A stretch of DNA of 64,000 nucleotides from Emticicia sp965283955 (GCA_965283955.1 CBDIQW010000001.1:2232001-2296000); one strand, 5' to 3'; shown: positions 45,268 through 55,574, numbered from the stretch's first letter. Notes: a model not told the origin generated them from the sequence alone. Made by a program: numbers and translations.

Positions 45268-46176
45268 GTGGCAAGTTTCATTGACGACATAAAGAGTCCA
45301 TTTAAGAAAGGAAACACATTGGTGCAACTCATGCTCATCAATGCGGGCGTTTTTTTATCTCTAATCTTAATCGGATTTATCTTTTCCTTTTCCCCAAGTG
45401 GTGGAACAATCAATAAAATTATCACCGATAATTTTGAGTTGATTGCTCCAATTAAATCATTTATCCGCAAACCCTGGACACTCCTCACCTACTGCTTTAC
45501 ACACTACGGTTTTTTCCATTTACTCTTCAATATGCTTTCGTTATTTTGGTTTGGAACTTTGGTACAAGAGTTTATCGGAAGCAGAAAGTTATTAAATATT
45601 TATCTCATTGGTGGTATCATCAGCGGTCTGATTTATATCGCTGTTTATAATTTGTTGGCTTTATCTCCTCAGTTAAATAATATTAGTCCAACTATTTTAG
45701 GTGCTTCGGCGGCGGTATATGCAGTGATGTTTGCGGCAGTTGCTCTACTCCCTGAGTATGAATTTTATTTATTTGGTATCATACTGATCAAAATCAAATA
45801 CCTCGCTTGGGCTTTCTTGCTCATATCTTTTGTTGTGCCAAGTAGCGGAATCTCGCATTTGGGTGGAGCAATAGCGGGTTATTCATACATTTATTTATTA
45901 CGCCGAGGAACTGATTTAGGTAGCCCCATAGAAACTATTAGTGATTGGCTAAACAACCTTTGGAAACCCAAACCACAGGTAAAAATTCCACAAAGAAAAT
46001 ACAGCGAGTCAACGGTTGCGAGTAAAAGCGGCAGCAGTGCAAAGCTCGACCCTAATTACTTCCCAGACCAAGATGAGGTTGATGCCATTTTGGACAAAAT
46101 AGGCAAATCGGGCTACGAAAGCCTCACAAAAGAAGAAAAACAAAAACTCTACCGAGCAAGTCAAAAGAAAGATTAA
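45268..46176 (+). CDS. Rhomboid-family protein with C-terminal DUF6576-like tail
   Basis: This 302-residue membrane protein starts at GTG 45268. The rhomboid core covers about 18-215: YCFTHYGFFHLLFNM, the Ser motif LGASAAVYAVMF and the His motif ISHLGGAIAG. Ser and His are both present, but the usual GASG is GASA. The cytoplasmic C-terminal tail (about 220-302) has a basic linker and the conserved end FPDQDEVDAILDKIGKSGYESLTKEEKQKLY, a module seen on Bacteroidota rhomboids. It is translationally close to the preceding rhomboid (2-nt gap), suggesting paired function. Confidence 0.88.
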   Translation: MASFIDDIKSPFKKGNTLVQLMLINAGVFLSLILIGFIFSFSPSGGTINKIITDNFELIAPIKSFIRKPWTLLTYCFTHYGFFHLLFNMLSLFWFGTLVQEFIGSRKLLNIYLIGGIISGLIYIAVYNLLALSPQLNNISPTILGASAAVYAVMFAAVALLPEYEFYLFGIILIKIKYLAWAFLLISFVVPSSGISHLGGAIAGYSYIYLLRRGTDLGSPIETISDWLNNLWKPKPQVKIPQRKYSESTVASKSGSSAKLDPNYFPDQDEVDAILDKIGKSGYESLTKEEKQKLYRASQKKD

Positions 46177-46347
46177 AATTTCTAATTTTTCCGTACATTT
46201 GTAATCAAATTCATACTTCAATCTCTAAATATTTTCGATACTCGAGGAATAAATTCGTAGCTATACGTAAATTTTCCATCCGAAATCGAACAATTTTAAC
46301 TGTGTTCAGTTTTAGAAATACAAACTACCTCTAATTGGTAAAAAGAT

Positions 46348-48279
46348 ATGCTCATAACGCCCGGTGAAATACTAAAAAACATCAACATTCCTGCAGATTT
46401 ACGAAACGTTGACCGTACGAAACTTCCACAAGTTGCCGACGAACTCCGCCAATACATTATCGACATGGTTTCTGTCTATGGTGGACACTTTAGCTCAAGC
46501 CTTGGTGTCGTCGAACTTACTGTTGCTTTGCACTATGTTTTTAATACCCCCGACGACCAACTCGTTTGGGATGTAGGACACCAAGCTTATGGACACAAAA
46601 TCTTGACTGGAAGACGTGACAACTTTCACACAAATCGTCTTTATGGCGGTCTATCTGGTTTTCCTAAGAGAAAAGAAAGTGAATACGACACTTTCGGAGT
46701 TGGGCATTCATCTACTTCTATTTCGGCGGCCGTCGGAATGGCAGTTGCATCAAACATCAATGGCGAACCGAAGCGTCAGCACATTGCAATCATCGGCGAT
46801 GGTTCAATGACAGCAGGTATGGCGTTTGAAGGCATGAACCACGCAGGCTCATTGAAAGATGCTAATGTGTTGATTATCTTGAACGATAACTGCATGGCAA
46901 TCGACCCAAATGTGGGAGCGTTGAAAGAGTATTTGACCGATATTACGACCTCAAAAACATATAATAACGTAAAAGACGATGTTTGGCAACTACTTGGTAA
47001 AATGAGTACATTTGGCACAAGTGCCAGAAAGATTGTTGCCAAAGTAGAAAATGCTATGAAAGGGGCTTTATTAAGCCAAAGTAACTTCTTTGAAGCATTA
47101 AATCTACGTTATTTCGGACCAATTGATGGCCACGATATCGACCATTTGGTAAGTGTTTTAGAAGACTTGAAAGATATTCCAGGACCGAAAATTCTTCACT
47201 GCCTAACCGTAAAAGGAAAAGGCTATGCTCCTGCCGAAAAAGAACAAACCAAATGGCATGCCCCTGGGCTTTTTGATAAGGTGACGGGCGTAATTCAAAA
47301 GAAAGTTTATGATAAGCCAATGCCACCAAAATACCAAGATGTATTTGGTAATACAATTGTGGAATTGGCTGAAAAAAATGATAAAATCGTAGGTGTAACA
47401 CCCGCTATGCCGTCGGGTTCATCGTTGAATATCATGATGAAAGCCATGCCCGACCGTGCATTTGATGTGGGTATTGCAGAGCAACACGCTGTTACGTTTT
47501 CAGCAGGTATGGCCACTCGTGACTTGGTAGTTTATTGCAATATTTACTCAAGCTTCATGCAGCGTGCCTACGACCAAGTGATTCACGATGTGTGTTTGCA
47601 ACAGCTTCCTGTTATTTTCTGCCTCGACCGTGCAGGTTTTGCTGGTGCTGATGGCCCCACACACCACGGAGCATACGACATTGCCTATATGCGTTGTATT
47701 CCGCACATGGTAGTGGCTTCACCAATGGACGAAGAAGAATTGCGTAACTTGATGTTTACCTTCCAGTTAGAAGAAACGCAAAAACTAAAAACTGCTTTCA
47801 CGATTCGCTATCCAAGAGGTGAGGGTGTAATGCCAGATTGGAAACGACCATTTCAAAAACTTGAAATCGGAAAAGGACGAAAAATAAAAGATGGTGAAGA
47901 AGTGGCAATCTTGACAATCGGCCACATTGGTAATTATGTAGTGAAAGCCTGCGAAATGCTCGAAAAAGAAGGCTTAAATCCTGCTCACTATGATTTAAGA
48001 TTTGTGAAACCGCTCGATGAAATAATGCTCCACGAAGTATTCCAAAAATTCGATAGAGTAATAACCGTTGAAGATGGTTGCCTACAAGGCGGTATGGGAA
48101 GTGCTGTACTGGAATTTATGATTGACAATGGCTACACAGCCAAAGTAAAACGCTTGGGTATTCCTGACCGCATCGTAGAACATGGTGAGCAAATCGAGCT
48201 TCAACGTGAATGTGGCTTCGACCCAGAAGGAATTGCCAATTCCGTGCGTGAAATGGTAGCAAGTTCTGTTTTAGTATAA
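46348..48279 (+). CDS. dxs: 1-deoxy-D-xylulose-5-phosphate synthase
   Basis: This 643-residue thiamine-diphosphate enzyme condenses pyruvate and glyceraldehyde-3-phosphate, the entry step of the MEP isoprenoid pathway. Motifs are GGHFSSSLGVVELTVALH and the TPP-binding GDGSMTAGMAFEG...NDNCMAI. The second domain has GIAEQHAVTFSAGMA and GFAGADGPTHHG, and the C-terminal transketolase domain has VITVEDGCLQGGMGSAV. It needs TPP, whose uptake or synthesis is sensed by the riboswitch at 39.7 kb. ATG 46348 fits the family start. It stands alone. Confidence 0.97.
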   Translation: MLITPGEILKNINIPADLRNVDRTKLPQVADELRQYIIDMVSVYGGHFSSSLGVVELTVALHYVFNTPDDQLVWDVGHQAYGHKILTGRRDNFHTNRLYGGLSGFPKRKESEYDTFGVGHSSTSISAAVGMAVASNINGEPKRQHIAIIGDGSMTAGMAFEGMNHAGSLKDANVLIILNDNCMAIDPNVGALKEYLTDITTSKTYNNVKDDVWQLLGKMSTFGTSARKIVAKVENAMKGALLSQSNFFEALNLRYFGPIDGHDIDHLVSVLEDLKDIPGPKILHCLTVKGKGYAPAEKEQTKWHAPGLFDKVTGVIQKKVYDKPMPPKYQDVFGNTIVELAEKNDKIVGVTPAMPSGSSLNIMMKAMPDRAFDVGIAEQHAVTFSAGMATRDLVVYCNIYSSFMQRAYDQVIHDVCLQQLPVIFCLDRAGFAGADGPTHHGAYDIAYMRCIPHMVVASPMDEEELRNLMFTFQLEETQKLKTAFTIRYPRGEGVMPDWKRPFQKLEIGKGRKIKDGEEVAILTIGHIGNYVVKACEMLEKEGLNPAHYDLRFVKPLDEIMLHEVFQKFDRVITVEDGCLQGGMGSAVLEFMIDNGYTAKVKRLGIPDRIVEHGEQIELQRECGFDPEGIANSVREMVASSVLV

Positions 48280-48295
48280 AGACATAAAAATAAAT

Positions 48296-48400
48296 CAAAA
48301 ATTGAAGAATAAGGAGTGTTGATTGAAGATTTTAGAATAATTTTATTATGAAATTTCTAAAATCGACACTCCGCAATCCTTAATCTCCAATGTCAATATA
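48296..48400. repeat. Degenerate inverted repeat between dxs and uvrA
   Basis: Words such as AAGGAGTGTTGATT and GATTTTAGAA are mirrored loosely by TTCTAAAATCGACACTCC. It is built from the same vocabulary as the repeat at 15553-15636. Confidence 0.45.
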
Positions 48401-48502
48401 AAGCCAAAAAGCTATTATCTCTACTCTTTCAATCTTCCACATTTTTCTCTCATTCCCTTCGAGGCTTTTAATTTTTCTGAACCACCACCGTAGTTTTTTC
48501 GT

Positions 48503-48510
48503 TATCTTTG
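48503..48510 (+). promoter_or_regulatory. -7 promoter box of uvrA (TATCTTTG)
   Basis: It is an exact TAnnTTTG match ending 25 nt before the GTG start at 48536. It supports that start. Confidence 0.6.
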
Positions 48511-48535
48511 TAAGAAAAAACCGAGCAAAAAAATA

Positions 48536-51376
48536 GTGAGCAATAAAAAACTGAACGATATTGACCTAACTGGCTACGACCAAATTGAGGTCTTAGGTGC
48601 AAGAGAACACAACCTCAAAAACATTGATGTGAGTATTCCACGAAACAAGCTGGTAGTTATTACTGGTATTTCGGGAAGTGGAAAATCATCTTTGGCTTTT
48701 GATACAATCTATGCCGAAGGTCAACGCCGGTATATGGAGAGTTTTTCGGCGTATGCTCGTAGTTTTATTGGCAATATGGAGAGGCCTGACGTTGATAAAA
48801 TCAATGGTCTTTCGCCCGTAATTTCAATCGAACAAAAAACTACCTCAAAAAATCCTCGCTCAACGGTTGGCACAACTACCGAAATCTATGATTTCCTTCG
48901 ACTATTCTTTGCTCGTGCTGGCGAAGCTTTTAGTTATATAACTGGCAATAAGATGGTTAAGCAGACGCAAGACCAAATCATTGATCAGATTCTGCAACAA
49001 TTTGAAAATCAAAAAGTTACACTACTTGCTCCTATAGTAAAAGGACGTAAAGGACATTACCGTGAGCTTTTTGTGCAAATTGCCAAACTGGGCTATAATA
49101 AAGTACGTGTCGATGGCGAAGTTTTGGATATAACTCCAAAAATGCAACTTGACCGTTATAAGATACACGATATTGAGATTGTCGTTGATAGAGTTATTCC
49201 AAAAAGCGAAGACCGTTATCGTTTGAGTCAATCAGTCGGTACGGCTTTGAAGCAAGGAAAAGCCTCAATGATGCTTTTGGATAGCAAAAACCAAACACAA
49301 TATTTCTCACAGAACCTCACCGACCCTGAATCTGGAATTTCATACGAAGACCCTTCGCCCAATAGTTTTTCGTTCAACTCACCTTACGGTGCTTGTCCAA
49401 CTTGCAATGGACTCGGAACAATCGAAGAAATTACCGAAGAATCAATCATTCCTGACCGAAGTCTAAGTATCACGCGTGGAGGAATTGCTCCGCTGGGTGA
49501 ATACCGTGATTTATGGATTTTCAAGCAAATTGAGGTAATTCTGAAGGCATATAAATCGAATATTGCGACACCCATCGAAAAGATTCCTGAAGATGCTTTA
49601 AAAACAATTTTGTACGGTAGTGACACTCCGCTGCCTGTTCCGTCAAAGAAATATCCAGGTACTGAGTGGAATACAACTTTTGAAGGCGTAATTACCTTCT
49701 TGAAACGTCAACAAGACTCGGATAATGATAAAATTCAAGATTGGGTACGTGATTATCTGGTCATTAAAACTTGTCCAGATTGCGATGGGCAACGATTGAA
49801 AAAGGAATCGCTCCATTTCAAAATCGCCAAAAGTAATATCGCCGATTTGGCCGAAATGGACATCAGAGAGTTAGAAGAATGGTTTACTGATTTAGAAACT
49901 CGTTTATCTGACCGCCAAAATGTTATTGCCAAAGAGATTTTAAAAGAAATCCGTAAACGAATTGGTTTCTTGATGGGCATTGGATTAGATTATCTAACAC
50001 TCAACCGTCCACTTCGTACACTTTCGGGTGGAGAATCGCAACGGATTCGTTTAGCAACTCAAATCGGCACACAGTTGGTGGGGGTTTTGTATATCATGGA
50101 CGAACCAAGCATTGGTTTGCACCAACGAGATAATGTAAAGCTAATTCAAGCATTAAAAGATTTACGAGATTTAGGAAATACAGTTTTGGTCGTTGAACAC
50201 GACAAAGATATGATGCTCGAATCGGATTATATTTTGGATATTGGCCCAGGTGCTGGTCGTCACGGTGGAAACATCGTTGGGCGAGGAACACCACAAGAGT
50301 TTATTAAAAATCGAAGTACAACTTCTGATTATCTAAGTGGAAGAATCAGTATTGAAGTTCCGAAAGAGCGACGTAAAGGCAATGGTAAATACTTGATAAT
50401 CAAAGGTGCAACAGGACATAACTTGAAGAATGTTACGCTGAAACTTCCATTGGGTAAAATGATTTGTATCACTGGTGTGAGTGGTAGCGGAAAATCTTCG
50501 TTGATCCACGAAACCCTTTTTCCTGTCTTAAATAAACATTTTTATAATTCAAAAAGAGAACCTTTAGCCCATAAATCAATCGAAGGATTGGAGCAACTCG
50601 ATAAAGTAATTGAGGTTGACCAAAGCCCAATCGGGCGTACGCCACGTAGTAATCCTGCTACTTATACAGGAATGTTTTCGGAGATTCGCACACTTTTTGC
50701 CGAATTGCCCGAAGCTAAAATCAGAGGTTATAAACCTGGGCGTTTTTCGTTCAACGTAAAAGGCGGGCGTTGTGAAGACTGCGAAGGTGCGGGCATGAAG
50801 AAAATAGAAATGGAGTTTTTGCCTGATGTACACGTAGCTTGCGAAACTTGTAAAGGAAAACGTTTTAATCGTGAAACTCTGGAGGTGCGTTATAAAGGAA
50901 AATCTATTGCCGATGTACTGGATATGACCGTTGAGCAAGCCGTTGAGTTTTTTGAGAGTATCCCAAAAATCAATCGAAAAGTTCAGATTTTGAATGAAGT
51001 TGGCTTGGGCTACATCACACTTGGTCAACACGCCACTACCCTTTCGGGAGGAGAAGCTCAACGAGTAAAATTATCGGAAGAATTATCGAAAAAAGATACA
51101 GGTAAAACAATCTATATTTTGGATGAACCAACAACTGGACTTCATTTTAAAGACATTCAGAAATTACTCGAAGTATTACAAAAACTGGCCGACAAGGGCA
51201 ATACTGTACTAATTATTGAGCATAATTTGGATGTAATAAAAGTGGCCGACCACGTGATTGATATTGGCCCCGAAGGTGGTAATAAAGGCGGAACAATTGT
51301 GGCTGAAGGTACACCCGAACAAGTTGCCAAAGTAAAAGGTAGCTATACTGGATTTTTCCTGAAAGGCGAATTATAG
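48536..51376 (+). CDS. uvrA: Excinuclease ABC subunit UvrA
   Basis: This 946-residue damage-recognition ATPase of nucleotide excision repair starts at GTG 48536. Two ABC modules are present: Walker A GISGSGKSSLAFD and GVSGSGKSSLIHE, signatures TLSGGESQRIRLATQ and TLSGGEAQRVKLSEE, and Walker B LYIMDEPSIGLH and IYILDEPTTGLH. Zinc modules have CPTCNG...CPDCDGQRL in the first half and CEDCEGAG...CETCKGKRF in the second. The length is typical. No uvrB or lexA is adjacent. It is apparently monocistronic. Confidence 0.97.
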   Translation: MSNKKLNDIDLTGYDQIEVLGAREHNLKNIDVSIPRNKLVVITGISGSGKSSLAFDTIYAEGQRRYMESFSAYARSFIGNMERPDVDKINGLSPVISIEQKTTSKNPRSTVGTTTEIYDFLRLFFARAGEAFSYITGNKMVKQTQDQIIDQILQQFENQKVTLLAPIVKGRKGHYRELFVQIAKLGYNKVRVDGEVLDITPKMQLDRYKIHDIEIVVDRVIPKSEDRYRLSQSVGTALKQGKASMMLLDSKNQTQYFSQNLTDPESGISYEDPSPNSFSFNSPYGACPTCNGLGTIEEITEESIIPDRSLSITRGGIAPLGEYRDLWIFKQIEVILKAYKSNIATPIEKIPEDALKTILYGSDTPLPVPSKKYPGTEWNTTFEGVITFLKRQQDSDNDKIQDWVRDYLVIKTCPDCDGQRLKKESLHFKIAKSNIADLAEMDIRELEEWFTDLETRLSDRQNVIAKEILKEIRKRIGFLMGIGLDYLTLNRPLRTLSGGESQRIRLATQIGTQLVGVLYIMDEPSIGLHQRDNVKLIQALKDLRDLGNTVLVVEHDKDMMLESDYILDIGPGAGRHGGNIVGRGTPQEFIKNRSTTSDYLSGRISIEVPKERRKGNGKYLIIKGATGHNLKNVTLKLPLGKMICITGVSGSGKSSLIHETLFPVLNKHFYNSKREPLAHKSIEGLEQLDKVIEVDQSPIGRTPRSNPATYTGMFSEIRTLFAELPEAKIRGYKPGRFSFNVKGGRCEDCEGAGMKKIEMEFLPDVHVACETCKGKRFNRETLEVRYKGKSIADVLDMTVEQAVEFFESIPKINRKVQILNEVGLGYITLGQHATTLSGGEAQRVKLSEELSKKDTGKTIYILDEPTTGLHFKDIQKLLEVLQKLADKGNTVLIIEHNLDVIKVADHVIDIGPEGGNKGGTIVAEGTPEQVAKVKGSYTGFFLKGEL

Positions 51377-51582
51377 TAATATTACAACCATTATTTCTGA
51401 AGCCACCAACCATTATAAATCACTTATAGTCAGTATAATAGAAATTCTATTGTTTTATTTTCTTTCGATAGTCAAAAGTTATCCAACTATTTTGATACAA
51501 AAAGCGTCAATATAGATGATTTAGGCTTTCAGATGAAAGGATCTTAAAATCACATCACCCTATTATACTTAAAACCACTTTA

Positions 51583-52573
51583 ATGAATATAATCACTGAC
51601 TTTCTTAATGAAGTACTTATTTTTTTTAGAATTAACGGCTTATTAGATATCATTCATTCAGCAAATTATCACGCATTATTAACGTTTGAAGGTTTCCTGA
51701 CATTTATCTCTCCAATTACTCCTTTTATTATTGTTTTTGAGGTTTTATGGTCATTATTTCGACATAAGTTTCGTAAAGAAAGCTACAAAGTGCCGTTTTT
51801 GATCATTGTAGTCAATCGTATATTGAGTCGATTAATTGGTTTTTCTGTATTACTTATCGCTATCGGTATCTTTCAGAAATACGCTATTATTCAGACCTCT
51901 CTCACTTGGTATTGGTTTATTTATGGTTATTTAGTTTACGAACTAAACAATTTTATTCGTCATTATTTGACGCATAAAGTTCGTTTGCTCTGGTGTTTTC
52001 ATTCTGTACATCATTCTTCTGAAGACTTAAACTCTTCGATTACACTCACGACCTTTTTTATCGAAAATCTTTATACCGAATTCTTTGCGGCCATGTTTTG
52101 TATGCTTTTGGGAGTCCAGCCCATCATGCTTTTTGCAATTATGATTATTGATAGTATTTGGGGAGCATTCGTACATATTAGCGAAAAAAGTATGAAAAAT
52201 GCAAGACTTGGGGTTCTGGAGAAATTTATTCTTACGCCATCACACCATAGAGTACATCACGGCCGAAATCCTTTATATATGGACACAAATTTCTGTTCAA
52301 TTATTAACGTTTGGGATGTTATTTTTCAAACTTATCAAAAAGAAGAAAAACAATTCCCGATCGAATATGGCATTACTCGTCCGATGAATTCTAATAGTTT
52401 TGTAGATGTTTACTTTGGAGAAATCCTGTATTTGTGGCACGATTTAAGTTCTGTACCTAAACTTAAAGATAAAATTGGATATATTTTTATGTCCTCCAGG
52501 TTGGAGGCATACGGGAGAGTTTGAAACGGCTAAAACACTACGAACTCAAGCACTTAAAGAATTAAAAAAATAA
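51583..52573 (+). CDS. Sterol desaturase/fatty acid hydroxylase-family membrane protein (frameshifted near the 3' end)
   Basis: This is a membrane di-iron oxygenase-type protein. It has several hydrophobic helices (about 20-45, 75-125, 170-200) and the His clusters of the family: HYLTH, FHSVHHSS and the late SHHRVHH. The unbroken frame ends at 52524 after 313 residues. The expected end PGWRHTGEFETAKTLRTQAL is in the next frame and stops at 52573, so one extra base near 52490-52494 is inferred. The repaired length is about 330. Family members hydroxylate or desaturate lipids; the substrate is unknown. It lies after uvrA but has its own gap. Confidence 0.85.
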
Positions 52574-52886
52574 ATATTTAGTAAAGTACGGAGAAATAAG
52601 CCATAAAAGACTATCTATCAGTATTTTACAGAAGATTTTATAGATTTCTTCAATCTTTTCTCATGTAATAGCATCATTTATGGCCAAAATCAAAATTGCT
52701 TTGAAAAGCATTTAGCCCTATTGCTCTTACTAACAAAACAAAAATGCAGCTTTTGAGCTGCATTTTTGTTTTATAAACATTAAATCTATTGGTATCTACC
52801 AGATCTGATTTTTCATAAGAGTCAACTTAGAAATAAATCTTTCATCTGCCGTAATTTCTCTCAATTAAATTCCATTATCCTTTCTC
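52574..52886. other. Intergenic region, no gene seen
   Basis: This AT-rich gap lies between the hydroxylase-family gene and accC, which converge. Apart from the hairpin at 52732-52771 I see no structured element, promoter box or coding signal. Confidence 0.6.
52732..52771. terminator. Bidirectional terminator of the lipid operon
   Basis: The arms AACAAAAATGCAGCT-like and AGCTGCATTTTTGTT pair around TTTG, with A- and T-runs on both sides. It is about 115 nt past the accC end and serves both converging units. Confidence 0.85.
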
Positions 52887-54230
52887 TTACAACTCACTGA
52901 AGTCAAAACTTTCCAAGAATTTAGTTGTGAATTTACCAGATTTGAAAGTCTCGTCATCCATCAATTTGATGTGGAACGGAATCGTTGTTTTGATACCTTC
53001 AATTACAAACTCTTGCAAAGCACGCTTCATACGAGTCAAAACGTCTTCTCTTGATTGGCCTGTAACGATAAGTTTGGCAATCATTGAGTCGTAGTTTGAT
53101 GGAATCGTATAGCCCGCATAAACATGGCTGTCGATACGCACACCGTGCCCACCTGGGAAGTGCAGATTTGTGATTTTACCTGGCGATGGACGGAAACCAT
53201 TGCGAGGGTCTTCGGCATTGATACGGCACTCCATTGCATACAATTTCGGGAAATAGTTTTTACCCGAAATCGGTACACCCGCTGCTACTTTGATTTGCTC
53301 TTTAATCAAATCGAAATCAGTAACTTCTTCCGTAATCGGGTGTTCCACCTGAATACGAGTATTCATTTCCATGAAGTAGAATTTACCGTGTTTATCCACC
53401 AAAAACTCTATTGTTCCTGCACCTTCGTAGCCAATAGCAGCTGCACCTTTGATGGCTGCTGCACCCATTTCTTCACGTAATTCTTGCGAAACAATCGGTG
53501 AAGGAGTTTCTTCAACCAATTTTTGGTGACGACGTTGAATCGAACAATCACGCTCAGAAAGGTGACAAACTCGACCGTTTTGGTCGCCAACAATCTGAAT
53601 CTCGATGTGGCGAGGTTCTTCAATAAATTTTTCTAAATATAAACCATCGTTTCCAAAAGCCGCACCCGACTCCATTTTGGCGTCGTCCCATGCTTTTTGG
53701 AATTCCGATGAGTTGTTGATAATTCTCATACCACGGCCACCACCACCAGCAGTTGCTTTGATGATAACAGGATACCCCATTTCTTCCGAAAGGCGGATAC
53801 CTTCTTCAACCGATTCGAGCAAGCCTTCAGAACACGGAATTACGGGAACGCTCGAATCTTTCATGGTTGCTTTGGCAGTTGCTTTATCACCCATTGAATT
53901 GATTTGGTCGGCGGTTGCACCGATAAATTTGATGCCATATTCGGCACAAATTCTCGAAAATTCAGCATTTTCTGATAAAAAACCGTAGCCTGGGTGAATA
54001 GCATCAGCATTTGTAATTTCAGCCGCCGAAATGATACTCGGAATGTTCAAGTATGATTGTCGGCTGGGAGCAGGCCCAATACAAACAGCTTCATCGGCAA
54101 ATCTTACGTGCAGACTTTCACGGTCGGCAGTAGAATAGACCGCTACTGTTTTAATGCCCATTTCACGGCAAGTTCTGATAATACGGAGGGCGATTTCGCC
54201 TCGGTTGGCTATTAATATTTTTTTGAACAC
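52887..54230 (-). CDS. accC: Acetyl-CoA carboxylase, biotin carboxylase subunit
   Basis: This 447-residue ATP-grasp enzyme carboxylates biotin on AccB, the first half of malonyl-CoA formation. It starts MFKKILIANRGEIALRIIR. It has the glycine-rich ATP loop KATAGGGGRGMRI, the bicarbonate/biotin segment MEMNTRIQVEHPITEEVTD and a C-terminal domain with FRPSPGKI and SNYDSMIAKLIV. It is the last gene of the DUF177-rpmF-plsX-fabH-efp-accB-accC series, 85 nt after accB. The carboxyltransferase subunits are not in the window. Confidence 0.97.
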   Translation of the reverse strand: MFKKILIANRGEIALRIIRTCREMGIKTVAVYSTADRESLHVRFADEAVCIGPAPSRQSYLNIPSIISAAEITNADAIHPGYGFLSENAEFSRICAEYGIKFIGATADQINSMGDKATAKATMKDSSVPVIPCSEGLLESVEEGIRLSEEMGYPVIIKATAGGGGRGMRIINNSSEFQKAWDDAKMESGAAFGNDGLYLEKFIEEPRHIEIQIVGDQNGRVCHLSERDCSIQRRHQKLVEETPSPIVSQELREEMGAAAIKGAAAIGYEGAGTIEFLVDKHGKFYFMEMNTRIQVEHPITEEVTDFDLIKEQIKVAAGVPISGKNYFPKLYAMECRINAEDPRNGFRPSPGKITNLHFPGGHGVRIDSHVYAGYTIPSNYDSMIAKLIVTGQSREDVLTRMKRALQEFVIEGIKTTIPFHIKLMDDETFKSGKFTTKFLESFDFSEL

Positions 54231-54315
54231 GATTCTCGAATTTGGAAATTGTTAAAATTTGAAACTATGAAAGAAATCCAGTTGGGATACATCTTCAAAC
54301 TCACTTATTTTCAAA

Positions 54316-54797
54316 TTAGTTTGGCTCAACCAAGAACAAAGGTTGGTCGAACTCAACTGGAGTTGCGTTTTCAACCAAAACTTTCACGATTTTACCAGAA
54401 ACTTCTGATTCAATTTCGTTGAATAATTTCATTGCTTCAATGATACAAACCACTTTTCCTGTTGATACTTCATCGCCTACTTCAACGAAATTAGCTTTGT
54501 CTGGGCCAGGTGAGCGGTAGAATGTACCAATCATTGGCGATTTGATTGTGATTAAGTTACTTGCTTCGGCGGCTGGTGCAGGAGCGGCGGCAGGAGCTGG
54601 CTGGTAGCGGCTACTGGTGCAGGAGCAGCTACTACTGGAGCTGGAGCAACATAAGCAGGTTGTGCTTGAACAGCTACTGGAGCGGCATTTGAATAACGCT
54701 TAATAGCAAGTTTCAATTCTGAAGTTTCGATGTTTACTTCGTCTAAGCCTGATTGAGATATAAAATCTATTAGTTTTTGGATGTCTTTTGTTTCCAT
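54316..54797 (-). CDS. accB: Acetyl-CoA carboxylase biotin carboxyl carrier protein (frameshifted)
   Basis: The repaired protein has about 160 residues. METKDIQKLIDFISQSGL starts at ATG 54797 and runs into an Ala/Pro-rich linker. The linker frame is lost near 54594-54607 and resumes in the next frame as ASNLITIKSPMIGTFYRSPG, followed by the biotinyl domain with the target Lys in CIIEAMKLFNEIE. One missing base in the GC-rich linker repeats explains the break. An upstream ATG at 54842 would precede the promoter box at 54840-54847 and is rejected. AccB carries biotin between AccC and the carboxyltransferase. An unrepaired annotation would give two fragments. Confidence 0.92.
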
Positions 54798-54839
54798 GAA
54801 GGGTATAAGATTATTCGTGGTTTTTGAGTATTTACCGTA

Positions 54840-54847
54840 CAAATGTA
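54840..54847 (-). promoter_or_regulatory. -7 promoter box of accB (TACATTTG)
   Basis: It is an exact TAnnTTTG match on the minus strand, 43 nt upstream of ATG 54797. It suggests accBC has its own promoter inside the larger cluster. Confidence 0.55.
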
Positions 54848-55001
54848 AAAGAAAGACGATACCTACAAAGAAATAAGAAAAGCAGAAATATGATTTCGGA
54901 GCTACCTAATTCTTCGCTACTTTTCAAATTTTTGAAGATATCGTCTATGATAATATTTCGTTTTGAACATTCAAAAAGAGCTTTTAGAGATAAGTTATTG
55001 C

Positions 55002-55574
55002 TTATCTACCTTCTTTTACTCTTGAATCGTATTCGTAAGTGTTCGTATTTACACGAATCAATTCATCGTTTTCGATGAAAAGAGGCACTTTGATGGTTGC
55101 ACCAGTCTCAACTGTTGCTGGTTTACTTGGGCTGGTCGAAGTATCGCCTTTCAAGCCTGGCTCGGTGTAAGTTACACGAAGTTCAACGTATTGAGGAAGC
55201 TCAACACTAAGGATTGTTTCAGTTTCGGCGTGAACCAATACCGAAACCGCTTGGCCATCTTTCATCAAATCGGCTTGTGGAACCATTTTTTCGTCGAGAT
55301 TAAATTGCTCGAAAGTTTCGGTTTCCATGAAATTATAGCCATCCTCATCTTTATAAAGAAATTGGAATTCTCTTTTTTCGATACGAGCGGTCGTAACCGT
55401 TACGCCTGATGTAAATGTATTATCAATTACTCTGCCTGTTTTGATATTTCTCAACTTTGTTCTCACAAAAGCTGGGCCTTTACCTGGTTTTACGTGCTGA
55501 AATTCTACGATTGAGTAAAGGTCATTATTCCATTCCAAACAAAGACCATTTCTAAAATCTGCTGTTGTTGCCAT
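55002..55574 (-). CDS. efp: Translation elongation factor P
   Basis: This is a 190-residue protein of three beta-barrel domains that relieves ribosome stalling at polyproline stretches. The N-terminal KOW-like domain has FRNGLCLEWNNDLYSIVEFQHVKPGKGPAFVRTKLRN; the loop tip sits in KPGKGPAF, so the modifiable residue would be this Lys. The OB domain has YNFMETETFEQF, and the C-terminal domain has GLKGDTSTSPSKPATVETGATIKVPLFI. It sits between the barrel-protein gene and accB, about 200 nt before accB. Confidence 0.96.
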   Translation of the reverse strand: MATTADFRNGLCLEWNNDLYSIVEFQHVKPGKGPAFVRTKLRNIKTGRVIDNTFTSGVTVTTARIEKREFQFLYKDEDGYNFMETETFEQFNLDEKMVPQADLMKDGQAVSVLVHAETETILSVELPQYVELRVTYTEPGLKGDTSTSPSKPATVETGATIKVPLFIENDELIRVNTNTYEYDSRVKEGR

